A stretch of DNA of 64,000 nt from Colocasia esculenta (lineage: Eukaryota; Streptophyta; Magnoliopsida; Alismatales; Araceae), in the NCBI GenBank assembly GCA_014218235.1, contig CM024755.1:102466948-102530947 (forward strand). Direction: 5' to 3'. The notes under the pieces are model-generated. The model saw only the letters and a list, made by a program, of their open reading frames with translations, had not been told where the DNA came from and made no database searches. The first letter of the stretch is position 1, and every line of letters begins with the position of its first letter. Of the stretch, positions 21,744 through 32,518 are shown in pieces. Position numbers and translations under genes: made by a program.

Positions 21744-23154
21744 GGCCTTTGAAGAAAAATTGAATTTTTTGTGAGAATTTTTGAGAAATTTTGGGACTTC
21801 TTTAAAAAGATAATCAATGAGAGAAATAGTCATTTCAAGGATTTTTAAGAGACTTAAAAATTCATTTGCTATATTTTGCAAGAAATTCATCACAATTCAA
21901 GTTTTAAACAATTTCCAATAGGATATGAGCATTCAAAGACTTGAGTCACTGAAATGATGATTTGAGGGATATAATATATCTAACAATCAACTATAAGCTA
22001 CCATATTTCTCAACGTTAAAGAAATAAAGATATCCTCTAGACTGAATGCAATTGTTTTGAAAATAAAACACAATCTTAAAGAACAACTTGATGATAAATG
22101 AAAATGATTCTTTCTAAACAAAACTCCATTAACACACATATTTTGTTTTTGTAACAGACTATCAAATGATATAAATCTTTTTCACTCAAGTACTAGTGCT
22201 TTTTACACACCATAGTCCCTGGATACTTAGGATTTATTCATTGTCAAGTCTCAAAGGGGTAAATAATGACCTTTTGACATGAAAATATACGTTTTGTAGA
22301 CGCCAATATTTCCAGTTACTCAGTCATTATCAAAAAGTATAGCACATTTTTGCTGTATTTTGAATTTATTTTTGAATTTTTATCCCCTTTGAACAGAGAT
22401 AACATTAGTGCCTCATGACATGCATGGCACTTCATTCATTGTGAAGGTGTGCAGTTTCTCAGCACAAATGTCATTGCTCTGTTGAATTTTCAAATTTTTG
22501 AGAGTTTTGTAAGATAGAAATCAATTTTATCCAACATCAGTTGCAAACAAAGAGTTGTTTTAATTTCAAGACACAAGTTGTTTTCAATCTTGGAAGAGTT
22601 CTGAATTTCTGTGGGTTGAAAAATATAGTTGACAGTTGATTAGTAAAAATATGATAGATCACTCAAAGGATCATTTGGAGACTGTAGATATCTGAATGAT
22701 GACATCATGCAGGAAATTGATGAAATGCAAGAAAAGTTATGAATTTTGCAAAAGTCATGACTTGAATTTTCTAGCTCCCCCTGAGATGATGATTTCAATC
22801 ATTTCTATCAAAATAAAGAGATGCAAGTTTGTTGAAATCAAGAAAGATAATTTTCTTTTAACAATAAAAGCTCCCCCTCAGCAATTGCATATTCATTTCT
22901 TAGTACTTGGCGGAGACATATACTCTCGCATAGTGAAAGTGTCCAGACAAGCATAACCTGTCCTTCTCCAAGTCACCATTTGATATACCAAGAAATTTCA
23001 ACACAATAAGAGTTGAAGAATTTATTGTCCAAAGGAAATGGAAGTGGAATTGAGAGAGATATGGACAATGTGACTGAAGGAAGCAAAGGGTTATGATATG
23101 AAAAGAACTCCCCCTTAAACAGTGCATAACACTCAACCCAAACTTAAAGAGAGA
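21744..23154 (-). other. Pol-ORF3 spacer of element B
   Basis: Non-coding. Three purine tracts on the minus strand (plus-strand CTCCCCCT near 22775, 22872 and 23105) resemble polypurine tracts. The part at about 22180-22490 is conserved with 8598-8880 of element A and includes the hairpin at 22280-22314. Confidence 0.65.
22280..22314 (-). other. Conserved 35-nt hairpin in pol-ORF3 spacer (B)
   Basis: Counterpart of 8737-8771 in element A. The 9-bp stem is kept with one G-U pair on the element's sense strand, and the inner CGT/ACG pair and loop length are kept. The loop bases differ. Confidence 0.6.
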
Positions 23155-25610
23155 TCAAGAATGTGGACATTTACAAAGACCAAGTTCTCTCCTCAAGGAT
23201 GAAAATCTGTTTTCAGGAAGGGGTTTGGTGAAAATGTCTGCAACTTGTTTTTCAGTTTCAATGAAATGGAGTTCAAAGGACTTCTTTGCAACCTCATCTC
23301 TCAAGAAATGATGCCTAATCTCAATATGCTTGGTTCTAGAATGCTGAATGGGGTTCTTAGACAGATTTATTGCACTTGTGTTATCACATAGGATGGGTAC
23401 ACAACCTAAATCTTGGTTGTAATCGAGAAGTTGATGTTTCACCCAGAGAATCTGAGTTCCACATCTACCTGCTGCAACATATTCAGCCTCTGCAGTTGAC
23501 AGTGCAACTGAATGTTGCTTCTTGGAAGCCCAAGAAATAAGGCACCCACCTAGGAATAAACACAAGCCACTTGTGCTTTTTCTATCTAATTTACACCCAG
23601 CATAGTCAGCATCACAATAGGCAATCAAATCTAGCTTGCAATTAGCAGGATACCAAATTCCTAAATCACATGTTCCAACAAGATATTTGAAAATTCTCTT
23701 AACAGCTAACATGTGACTTTCCTTAGGATTAGACTGAAATCTAGCACACAAACACACACTAAACTGAATATCTGGTCTAGAAGTTGTAAGATAGAGTAGA
23801 GAGCCAATCATACCTCTGTAGGTCTTTGGGTCTACTGACTTACCATTTGAGTCTTCTTCTAGCTTAGCATTTATAGCAATAGGTGTGCTTGAATGCTTGA
23901 GGTTCTGAAAGTCAAACCTTTTGAGAAGTTCCTTGACATACTTGGCTTGACTGATGAAGATCCCTTCAGATGTTTGGTTAACCTGCAATCCCAAGAAAAA
24001 TGTTAAATCTCCCATTAAACTCATTTCAAATTCATTCTTCATTTGATTTGAAAATTCAGTGCATAGCCCTTTATTGGTGGAGCCAAATATTATGTCATCA
24101 ACATAAATTTGGACCACAATTATTTGATTTTTGACTGTTTTTGTGAACAAAGTCTGATCAACATTTCCTCTAGAATATCCTTTTTCAAGTAAAAAGGTAC
24201 TCAAACGGTCATACCAAGCTCTTGGAGCTTGCTTAAGACCATAGAGAGCCTTATTAAGCTTGAAAACATGGTTAGGATGTTTTTCATTTTCATTTCAAAT
24301 CCAGGAGGTTGTTCAACAAAAACATTTTCCTTAATATATCCATTTAAAAAGCACTTTTGACATCCATTTGATAAACTTTGAATTTCATGGAGGATGCAAA
24401 AGCAAGGAAAATTCTAACTGCTTCTAGTCTAGCTACAGGGGCATATGATTCTTCAAAATCAATTCCAAATTCTTGATTGTACCCCTTTGCAACTAGCCTA
24501 GCTTTATTTCTAATGACTTGACCATTTTCATTCAACTTATTTCTGAAAACCCATCTAGTGCCAATGACTGTTTGGTCACTAGGTCTAGGTACTAATTCCC
24601 ATACTTGATTTCTTTCAAATTGATGAAGTTCATCATGCATGGCATTAATCCAATCTGAACTTGACAAGGCTTCATCAATTGACTTTGGTTCAATTTGGGA
24701 AATTAGAGCTAGTGGGTCTTCTTCAATATCATGCAGGAATGAAGATCTAGTCCTAACTCTATCATTTACATTGCCAACCACATTGTCTAATGGGTGATCT
24801 TTCAGAAATCTATGTTCAGAAATTACCTGTTGAGAAGTACCCACTTCTGGGACAATATTACCTGAACCACTTGAAGATGGGGTGTTCAGGTTCTCTTCAA
24901 TGTTTTCAAACTCCTCAACGGTTGGTGAAGAGTCCACAACAAATTCATCCTCTTCAGTGTCTTGTCTTTCCCTGCAAGATTTAGAATTATCAGTTGAAAA
25001 GGAATTTTCATCAAAGATAACATGTGGAGATTCTTCAACAGTTTTAGATTTAAGAATGTACACTTTGAAAGCCCTTGACACCTCAGAATAGCCAAGGAAG
25101 ATAGCTTCCTGACTTTTAGCATCAAATTTGTCAAGGTTTTCTTTGTTATTATTGTGTACAAAGCATTTGCACCCAAAAGTTTTAAAATAAGATACAGTTG
25201 GCTTTTTGTTTTTCAATAATTCATAGGGGGTTTTGCTGATTTTTGGTCTGATCAATGCTCTATTTAGAATGTGATTGGCTGTGTTTACAGCTTCAGCCCA
25301 AAAGGATTTGGGCAAATTACTTCCTAAGAGCATGGATCTAGCCATTTCCACAAGAGTTCTATTCTTTCTTTCCACAACTCCATTTTGTTCTGGAGTTCTT
25401 GGTGAAGAAAACTTGTGGAATATTTGAAATTCAGCACATAAATCAGAAAAGGATGTGTTCTCAAATTCACCCCCATGATCAGTCAAAATATTTTTGATTT
25501 TATATGGATAAGTTGTTAAGACAGTGGTACAGAAGTTCCTGAATTCAAGACAAGTATCACTTTTGTGGGACAAAAAATAACCCAAGTAAATCTAGTAAAA
25601 TCATCAATGA
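23155..25610 (-). pseudogene. pol: Element B pol: integrase core, RT and RNase H
   Basis: Reading leftward, the integrase core has ILTDHGGEFEN and NGVVERKNRTLVEMA. RT begins at SSDWINAMHDELHQFERNQVW, carries YVDDIIFGST (YVDD at about 24094-24105) and is followed by RNase H with AYCDADYAGC and STAEAEY, ending TKPLPENRFSSLRREL. The catalytic acids are all present. The frame breaks are single missing bases: a T run at about 24343, an A run near 24285, and sites near 25590 and 25608. No premature stop occurs inside the two long open parts. Either decay has just begun or the breaks are consensus errors. Confidence 0.93.
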
Positions 25611-26706
25611 TTACAAACCATATCTTTTGCCACTTAGACTTAGAATTCTTGTAGGGCCAAAAAGGTCCATGTGAAGTAATTCTAGTGGCTTAGATGTGAG
25701 TACCTCATTGAAGTTTTTAAAAGATTTTCTTGTTTGTTTTCCTTTAGCACAGATCCCACAAACTTGATTTTCAACTTTAGAGAAGGATTCAGGAAGACCC
25801 TTAACCAAATTCAATCTTAACAACTTATTCATTGTTCTGAAACTTGCATGGCCAAGTCTTTTGTGCCAAGTCCATGCAATTTCATCTTTATTTGCAACAA
25901 AGCAAAGATTTTCAGAAAAGTTTTTATTTAGGTTGATCATGTAGACATTGTTTTCCCTTTTTCCAAAAAATTTGATTTTATCAGTTGATGAGTCAATTAT
26001 CTTACAGAAATCAGATTCAAACACAACTTTGTGACCTTTGTCACATAGTTGGCTGATACTGAGCAAATTATAATCAAGACCATCAACTAGTAAAACATTA
26101 TCTACAGAGTTTGAGGAAGTTTGACCAACCTTACCAGATCCTATGATCTTTCCTTTATTTTTACCTCCAAAAGTCACTGACCCTCCCTCCTTTTCAATCA
26201 GGAATGAGAATTTGGCTCTGTCTCCCGTCATGTGTCGTGAACACCCACTGTCAAGAAACCACACATTGGTGTTGGGTGCACGACCTTCCTGCAAAATAGA
26301 TCAGTGGAGAGAAGATTTTGGTACCCAAACAGAGTTGGGACCATCAGAATGTTTGAACATTGTTAGTAAATCTTTTCTCACCCAAATTTGACTTGTTTTT
26401 TATTTTTGTTTTGTTTCATTGGTGTTTTCAGTCTTTTTCTGTTTGTTCTTTTCCTTAGGAATGAAAGCACCAATATTTTTGTTTTTAGTGGGAGGGGAGT
26501 TTTTCATTTGAGCATAGGAGTTCAGATGAGGAGATGGAATCCATGGATTTTGTTGGTACATCAAAAAGTTTGGATGAAAAATTGTGGATGATACCAACAA
26601 GGGTTGTCATACCATTGGCTCCAAGGATTGGTCCAATCATCTTGAAATGCTTTCTTGGAGGTCCAAGGTTCTTTATAAATGATTTCCTTTGACTTTTTCT
26701 TGTTTT
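25611..26706 (-). pseudogene. pol: Element B pol: protease and integrase zinc domain
   Basis: The protease active site WFLDSGCSRHMTGD is intact (near 26225-26270) in an open stretch of 227 codons (26294-25611). It continues into the pre-integrase zinc domain (HKRLGHASF and CGICAKGKQ) and the first integrase acid in LLHMDLFGP. Between the end of the gag frame (26707) and this stretch, the linker is read only in shifted frames, so the gag-pol fusion is broken once or twice at about 26295-26706. The linker is lysine-rich with VWVPK just before the protease, as in related elements. Confidence 0.88.
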
Positions 26707-28560
26707 TCAAATTTTTATTTGAATTTTTGATTGAGTTGTTTGTAGTTGTTGATGTTGAGCAGGTCGACCTCTCCATGACTGGTGTCGACACAGCAACCAC
26801 AAAGCCTTCTTCTTGTGGACTGGTGTCGACCTGTCAGGAGACTGTGTCGACCTGGTTGTCTTCTTTTGTTTTTGAGTTTTTGATTTGTTTTGTGTTTTGT
26901 TTGATGTTTTGTCTGATGTTTGCTTGATTTCTGTGTTCTCAAGATTAGGACCTTTGACAAATTTAATTAATGGTGCTTTGCCCTTTTTCTCACCAGATTT
27001 GTCTTTCTTTGGTTTCTGTTTGTTGAATCCTAATCCATGAGAAGTTGTTGTCATGTTTGTTCCTAGCAGTGCCTCCAAGTTATCTTTACCTTTTGTGAAG
27101 GTTTGGATAACTTCATCCCTTTCTTTTAGCTGGTTTTGAAGAGTTTTAATTTCTTCAATCTTTTGTTGTTTTTCTTGTTTTTCCATTTCCAGCTTTTCAG
27201 ATAAGTCTTTGAATTCTTGGGTGGCCTTTTGAGAGGCAAGCTTTAGATCATCAATTAGGTTCATGAAATTTTCTTTTTCTTCATTTAATTCTGTTATCTC
27301 ATTTTCTAGCTCACAAATTCTGTTGTTTGAAGATTGGTTATGATAAAGGTTTTCAATTTTCTTTTTGATGTGTTTATTTTCTTTTCTCATTTCAGAATAT
27401 TTTTCAACTAGTTCAGCATAAACATCCTGCCAATCTTCAACAGTGAAATCTTCAAAAGAAGTGCTTACCTTTTCTTCAGAGTTGTTGGCCATGAAGCAGA
27501 TTTCCTCACTCTCAGAGCTTGAGGATTTTTTGTCTTCTTCTTCTTCACTTGAATCTTCATCAGACCAAGTGGCTACCATGGCCTTTGGCTTCTTGAACTT
27601 CTGGAACTTCTTGTGCTTTTCTTTCTTGTTCTCAGGACACTCTCCCTTCATGTGTCCTGGCTTATTACACCTGTAACAAATGACAGTTTCGTCAGATTTT
27701 TGATTCTTGTTGAAATTAGAAGAGGAAGTGTTTCTTTTACCTGAGGAAAACTTCTTTTTCCCAGACATTTTTCCTTTTCTATATTTCAAGAATTTTCTGA
27801 ATTGCCTGGTCATGAGGGCAATTTCATCCTCATTTGACTCAGACTCCTCAGAACTTGTCTTTTCCTGACTTTTGTCTTTGTTACTTGAAGAGGCCTTAAG
27901 TGCCATTGGCTTGGTCTTAATTATGTGTTCTTCATTTCTTTTCAAATTGATTTCATATGTCATTAAGGATCCTATCAATTCATCCAAAGAAATTTTGGAC
28001 AAATCTTTAGAATCTTCAATGACAGTGGCCTTTGTGTGCCAAATAGAAGAGAGTGAACGTAAGATTTTCCTTACCAAGTCTGCATCTGTGTAGTCCTTAC
28101 CTAAGGCCTTGAGTCCATTGACAATAACCATGAACCTGGCAAACATTTCAGAAATTGTTTCATTAGACTTCATCATAAACAATTCATATTCTGAAACAAG
28201 AATATTTGCCTTAGTTTCCTTCACTTGTGATGTTCCCTCATAAAGTAATTCGAGCTTATCCCACATCTCTTTGGCAGATTTGCACATTGAGATTCTCGAA
28301 TACTCTTTGGGATGAACAGCACATTGAATCATGTTCATGGCACTATAATTCAATGTGGCTTTTCTTATTTGTTCCCTAGTCCAGGTTTCTTCCTCTCCCT
28401 GGTTTTCATAGGGACCAACCTCAACCACTTTCCAAATTTCATAGTTCTGGGCTCTTAGAAAGACTTGCATTCTATTTTTCCAGTATGAATAGTCCGTTCC
28501 ATTAAAGAATGGTGGCCTATTTATGGAATGCCCCTCAGCTATGAAACCTTTGGAATCCAT
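26707..28560 (-). CDS. gag: gag of element B, 617 codons, intact frame
   Basis: The start ATG at 28560 lies 112 bp after the primer site and begins MDSKGFIAEGHSINRPPFF. The copia gag (UBN2-type) domain covers about residues 10-240 (YSYWKNRMQVFLRA, MWDKLELLYEGTSQVKE). A zinc knuckle with all ligands, CYRCNKPGHMKGEC, stands near residue 295. Acidic and serine-rich parts and a long coiled coil (about residues 370-500) follow, and the C-terminal tail is very rich in lysine, threonine and asparagine. In this tail the DNA carries four GTCGAC dyads. Its role is the element's capsid; the frame end at 26707 may be an early frameshift within an original gag-pol polyprotein. Confidence 0.92.
   Translation of the reverse strand: MDSKGFIAEGHSINRPPFFNGTDYSYWKNRMQVFLRAQNYEIWKVVEVGPYENQGEEETWTREQIRKATLNYSAMNMIQCAVHPKEYSRISMCKSAKEMWDKLELLYEGTSQVKETKANILVSEYELFMMKSNETISEMFARFMVIVNGLKALGKDYTDADLVRKILRSLSSIWHTKATVIEDSKDLSKISLDELIGSLMTYEINLKRNEEHIIKTKPMALKASSSNKDKSQEKTSSEESESNEDEIALMTRQFRKFLKYRKGKMSGKKKFSSGKRNTSSSNFNKNQKSDETVICYRCNKPGHMKGECPENKKEKHKKFQKFKKPKAMVATWSDEDSSEEEEDKKSSSSESEEICFMANNSEEKVSTSFEDFTVEDWQDVYAELVEKYSEMRKENKHIKKKIENLYHNQSSNNRICELENEITELNEEKENFMNLIDDLKLASQKATQEFKDLSEKLEMEKQEKQQKIEEIKTLQNQLKERDEVIQTFTKGKDNLEALLGTNMTTTSHGLGFNKQKPKKDKSGEKKGKAPLIKFVKGPNLENTEIKQTSDKTSNKTQNKSKTQKQKKTTRSTQSPDRSTPVHKKKALWLLCRHQSWRGRPAQHQQLQTTQSKIQIKI
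26761..26853 (-). repeat. GTCGAC dyads on a 21-bp lattice inside gag-pol
   Basis: Copies start at 26761, 26782, 26823 and 26844. The steps of 21, 41 and 21 bp fit a 21-bp lattice with one position empty. In the gag frame they give repeated RST or CRH residues. Element A lacks them at the matching place. Confidence 0.6.
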
Positions 28561-28672
28561 TGACTTAAGAAGAAAGCACAGAAAGAATACTCAGCAAGCA
28601 AGCAAACAATCAAGCAATCAGACACACAATACTCAAAAACTGCTCAAATCAAATCAGATCAAGTGTAAACCC

Positions 28673-28684
28673 GCTCTGATACCA
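28673..28684 (-). other. Primer binding site, initiator Met tRNA, element B
   Basis: GCTCTGATACCA on the plus strand is TGGTATCAGAGC on the element strand, two bases from the LTR end. Confidence 0.92.
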
Positions 28685-29662
28685 ATTGAAGGATCGAGGA
28701 AAAGGGTGGATAAGATCTAGAAGGGGGGGGGATGAATAGATCTATGCCACTCTATGCGGAAGCTTAAGCAATTTAAAAATACTTTGAGAATCAGAGGCAA
28801 TTTTAACAGTGAAAAACACAGATCTGATGAGATGTTAAGTGAGTTGATAAAATAGATGAGAAACCAGTTGATTAAGTGAATCTTAAACGATCCTATGCAA
28901 GCATCTAACGGATAATAGAATCAAACCACAAATAGACAAGTGCACAGAGATTTTTAGGTGGTTCGGAAATCACCCATGTGATTCCTACATCCACCCCTCA
29001 CACCCAGTGAGGATTCACTAAACAACTTGGGTAACACACCCACTGGAGCCAGACAACTCCAACACCTGAGCTTACAACTCACACAACTCTAGAGTAAGAC
29101 TACTCTAGATCCCTGAGCAAGACTGCTCAACAAACACTTGAGTTCGACGACTCAAACTGAGCACAATGGCTCACAAACAACTTTGCTAGACACCAACACA
29201 AGACATAGATCTTCTAGCAGCAGATCATGTCGAACATGAGAACATTCATGAGAATTATGCAGAAGCACTTGCACAATCTCAAAATGTCTCAGAAGAACAA
29301 AAGTACAATGAGGATTGTATGAAAAGACTTTGTTCTTCAGTGTACTCCCTTGTAGAAGCTCAGATTGGGAAGAGGCTTGGATTCTTGAAGTCCCAAGCGA
29401 TGCTCTGCACTTTTGAACTTGGGGATCTTCCTTGAAATCTTCTCCAACGGATGCTTCTACTTGATCTGCTTCCTTGAGGCGCTTCAAATGCTTCTTCAAC
29501 GATCACACCCCAATTCTCACAATCGAATTGATGAGAATTGGTCTTCAGAAGACACCAGGAGAGCAGAGGAGGGAGATGAACTCTTCTCGCCGCCAAAGGA
29601 ACTTTTGGAGGCTCCAAGAGTTCGTTGGGTCTCTTGATGTGATGGATAGCCAATTGGGGGCC

Positions 29663-29669
29663 TTTTATA
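29663..29669 (-). promoter_or_regulatory. Probable TATA box of LTR B
   Basis: GGGTATAAAAGGCC on the minus strand, 119 bp after the last dyad of the U3 array. The matching distance in element A is 118 bp. Confidence 0.65.
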
Positions 29670-29787
29670 CCCAAAAGATTCCAAAGATACCCTTTAGGTA
29701 CAAGGGCACACGATCCTAGGTTGATACACCATCGCCCTAGGCTGACACGTGGCAATCATCCATCTTAAGTTGGAATATTTCCGTAGT

Positions 29788-30181
29788 GTGTCGACCTGCC
29801 CTGGTGGTGGTGTCGACACACTGTCCCAAATCTGACAACAGGCTGTTCTGGGAACGAGGTCCAGTGTCGACCTGCTCTCATCTTGCGTCGACCTGCTGTC
29901 CCATTCTGCAAACATACTGTTCTGGGAATTGATCCAGTGTCGACCTGCCCTGGTGGTGGTGTCGACCTGCTGTCCCAATTCTGAAAACAGGTTGTTCTGG
30001 GAGCGAGGTCCAGTGTCGACCTGCCCTCATCCTGTGTCGACCTGGGTAGACTAATTCTTGGAATCTGCAACTCGTGTCGACCTGCTTTTTGACTAGTGTC
30101 GACACAGTCTTAGCATTTCTTCAGCTTTTTGCCTTTGAGTCTGAGGTGTTGTGTCGACACCATTGTGGGGTGTGTCGACAC
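29788..30181 (-). promoter_or_regulatory. Six-pair GTCGAC array in U3 of element B
   Basis: Pairs start (plus coordinates) at 29788/29810, 29864/29885, 29937/29959, 30013/30034, 30074/30096 and 30151/30172. Partners are 21-22 bp apart. Pair spacing is 76, 73, 76, 61 and 77 bp. Pair number, partner spacing and distance to the TATA box match element A. The spacers are unrelated to those of A, although within B they partly repeat (for example TGTCCC... and GAGGTCCA). Confidence 0.8.
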
Positions 30182-30402
30182 CATCTTTGCAAAAAGTCTT
30201 TGTACCTGAAAATTAAACACTTATATCATTAGTAAAATATTTTATTATGAGTACAAATGATAAGTGTGCTTTGAAACATGCTTTTTGAATATGTATTTCA
30301 GGTGAAATGTGTTTATCATGTTTCAATTAATTTGCATTCAAATCACATTTGTCATCATCAAAATAGGAGGGGAAATGATATGAAATTACACTCAACCCAA
30401 CA

Positions 30403-31399
30403 ATAATGTCCATAACGAGTCTGAAAGGCCGTCTTGGACACATCCTCACTCCTAATCCTCAACTGATGATAGCCGGACCGCAGATCAATCTTAGAAAATA
30501 CCGATGCATTTTGCAACTGATCAAATAAGTCATCAATCCGCAGTAAGGGATACCTATTCTTCACAGTCACCTGGTTGAGTTTCCTATAATCGAAGCACAA
30601 CCTGAGTGAACCATCCTTTTTCTTCACAAATAATACAGGTGCTTCCCATGGTGACACACTAGGGCGAATAAATCCCTTGTCCAGCAAATCCTGCAACTGC
30701 TTCCTCAGCTCTGTCAATTCCGCAGGTGCCATCCAATATGGAGCCTTTGAGATAGGAGAGGTGCCTGGAAGTAACTATATAGTAAAATCTATCTCTCTAA
30801 CCAGTGGCAAACCAGACAAATCATCAGGAAATACGTCTGGAAACTCCTGCACTACATCAATCTCCTCAAGGGTAGGTGACTGATCAGCCTTCGGTACTAA
30901 TACCACGCCGGCAAGAAAAGTGTCACACCCCTGGTTCACCATCCTCATTGCCTTCATGGCGGAGATCACAAATCTTCACGGAAAGTTCCTTGGTAATGGA
31001 TGTGAAAACTCATCCTCACCAGGAATACGAAAAGTAATCTTTTTTCCACAACAATCTACTAAAGCATAATGCTTCTCAAGTCAATCCAGACCTAGAATAG
31101 CATCATAGTCCTTCATCTTTAGCAAAAAGAAGCACCCATCTAAGCCTCGGTTTTCAATGCACACTGGTAAAGACATAATACACTTCCTAGTCGATACCGT
31201 TCCTGCTGGTGTGTGCATAGACAAAGGGACCTCTAACTCCTCAGCCTCTACACCTGACTCTACAGCTAACTACCTAGCAAACCGCTCGGAAATGAATGAG
31301 TGAGTGGCACCCGTATCAAACAAAACCCGAGTGTGCACAGCCATGAAAAGAACCGTACCTTCCATGATGTTTTCCGTTTGCTCAGCATCCTCATGCGCT
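30403..31399 (-). pseudogene. pol: Gypsy pol fragment: protease and N-terminal RT
   Basis: The protease has VLFDTGATHSF (about 31290-31325). A linker with EEIDVVQEFPDVFPDDL leads to RT: APAELTELRKQLQDLLDKGF, RPSVSPWEAPVLFVKKKDGS and VFSKIDLRSGYHQLRI, which holds the first catalytic Asp. RT ends at FQTRYGHY where element B begins, so the YVDD site, RNase H and integrase are missing. Stops occur between protease and RT, for example after EIDFTI near 30778. The rest of pol should lie beyond the left end of B, inside or past the gap. Confidence 0.87.
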
Positions 31400-32145
31400 A
31401 AGGCAAACACTCGAGCTTGGGCTCGAGGCCTTCCTGGTCTTCCTGTGGTTGGAGCTGCTGCTGCTACCGCTGTTGGGGCTGGTTTTCCACTCTGAATGCC
31501 CTGCTGCAGTCTGGGACAATCTTTGATCTGATGCTCGCTACTACCACACTTTAGGCACTTCCCCTCTAACTTCCAACACTCGGTACCACCATGTGTCCTT
31601 CCACAGTGAGGACACTCCTTCTTGCCACTAAGCCTGACGCCGGGGGATCGCGGTGCATATGCCTGCTGACTGCTAGCTGCCACTGGATGCTGCGGTGACT
31701 GGTATGCCACCTTCTTCCTATCCTGCCGTTGGAACGATCGCTCATATCTCTTCGGCGAAGCCTTCTTTTCTTCTAGGTACTGCTCCATCTCGCTCTCCTG
31801 CCTTCATGCAGCTCTGAGAGCCTCGTTTAGTGTACGATGGTCAAACGCCACAAGCCTTGATCTCAACGATGGCTTAAGGTCCACCACGAACTTCTTCGCG
31901 TTCCTGCGCTCATCAACAACTATATGAGGTGCATACTTAGATAATTCTGCAAATCTGGCCTCATACTCAAGCACCATCATGGAGCCCTGGGTGAGAGTAA
32001 GGAACTCCTACTCCATCTTGTCTTGAATATGCTCTGGGATGAACTTGGCCCGAAAGAGCCTCGTGAACTCATCCCATGACACCTCGATAGCACTGTCCTC
32101 AAATTTAGTGCGTAGCAAAGAGGACCACCACACATCGTTTCTCTC

Positions 32146-32223
32146 CTACAGAAACAGCTCCATAAGCACCAATCTAAGCAACTTCTTAATCTACACAAGT
32201 ACATGCATATAAATATTAAGTAC
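32146..32223 (-). other. Intron-like segment in gypsy gag, 78 nt
   Basis: On the minus strand it begins CAG|GTACTT and ends TTTCTGTAG|GAG. It carries two in-frame stops and separates ATYILQ from ERNDVWWSSL, which are adjacent in related gags. The length is near the lower limit for plant introns. Confidence 0.5.
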
Positions 32224-32424
32224 CTGTAGTATGTAGGTGGCCAAGCTGACCTTATCCTCCTCAGCACACCTAACAGCCCGGAGGATCTTTTCAATCTCCC
32301 TCATCTAGCCCTTTGCCAGCAATGGCTGACTCTCCCCCTTAAAAGAGGGTGGAGCCATCCTCTTGAATCGCTCCATGATGGAAGGACCGCAATGGCCTTG
32401 CTCCTGGGGAACTGGAGCTGGAGC

Positions 32425-32518
32425 CTGAGCCCGCCACAACAAACAACATAAGCAACATAATAGCAACACAACAATCACATATTTAATAGAAACACACTAC
32501 TTCTATCTTCAATCTAAC
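32425..32518 (-). other. Intron-like segment in gypsy gag, 94 nt
   Basis: It begins CAA|GTTAGA and ends GGGCTCAG|GCTCC on the minus strand, with a T-rich stretch before the end. Its length is not a multiple of three, yet leaving it out joins LQAQLDAQ to APAPVPQEQG in frame. Confidence 0.5.

Larger units (their letters stand above)
20457..30402 (-). mobile_element. Copia element B, SIRE/Maximus type, 3' end missing
   Basis: Read on the minus strand from 30402: LTR (30402-28687), Met-tRNA primer site, gag, protease, integrase, RT, RNase H, spacer, ORF3, then the gap. It is the best preserved element here. Its gag is one frame of 617 codons and the catalytic residues of protease, integrase and RT are intact. 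The LTR starts TGTTGGGTTG directly after the RFQTRYGHY-type RT motif of a gypsy element, which places the insertion point. The 5 bp next to it is ATAAT (30403-30407); the matching target copy is lost in the gap. Confidence 0.92.
28687..30402 (-). repeat. 5' LTR of element B
   Basis: On the element strand it starts TGTTGGGTTG (30402) and ends GATCCTTCA (28687), 1716 bp with TG...CA ends. The lineage landmark, a long C-tract with TTCTAG, lies at 28713-28735. The U3 array is at 29788-30181 and the TATA box at 29663-29669. Its sequence is not similar to the LTR of A except at the ends, the landmark and the dyad motifs. The partner LTR is missing, so its age cannot be estimated. Confidence 0.9.
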
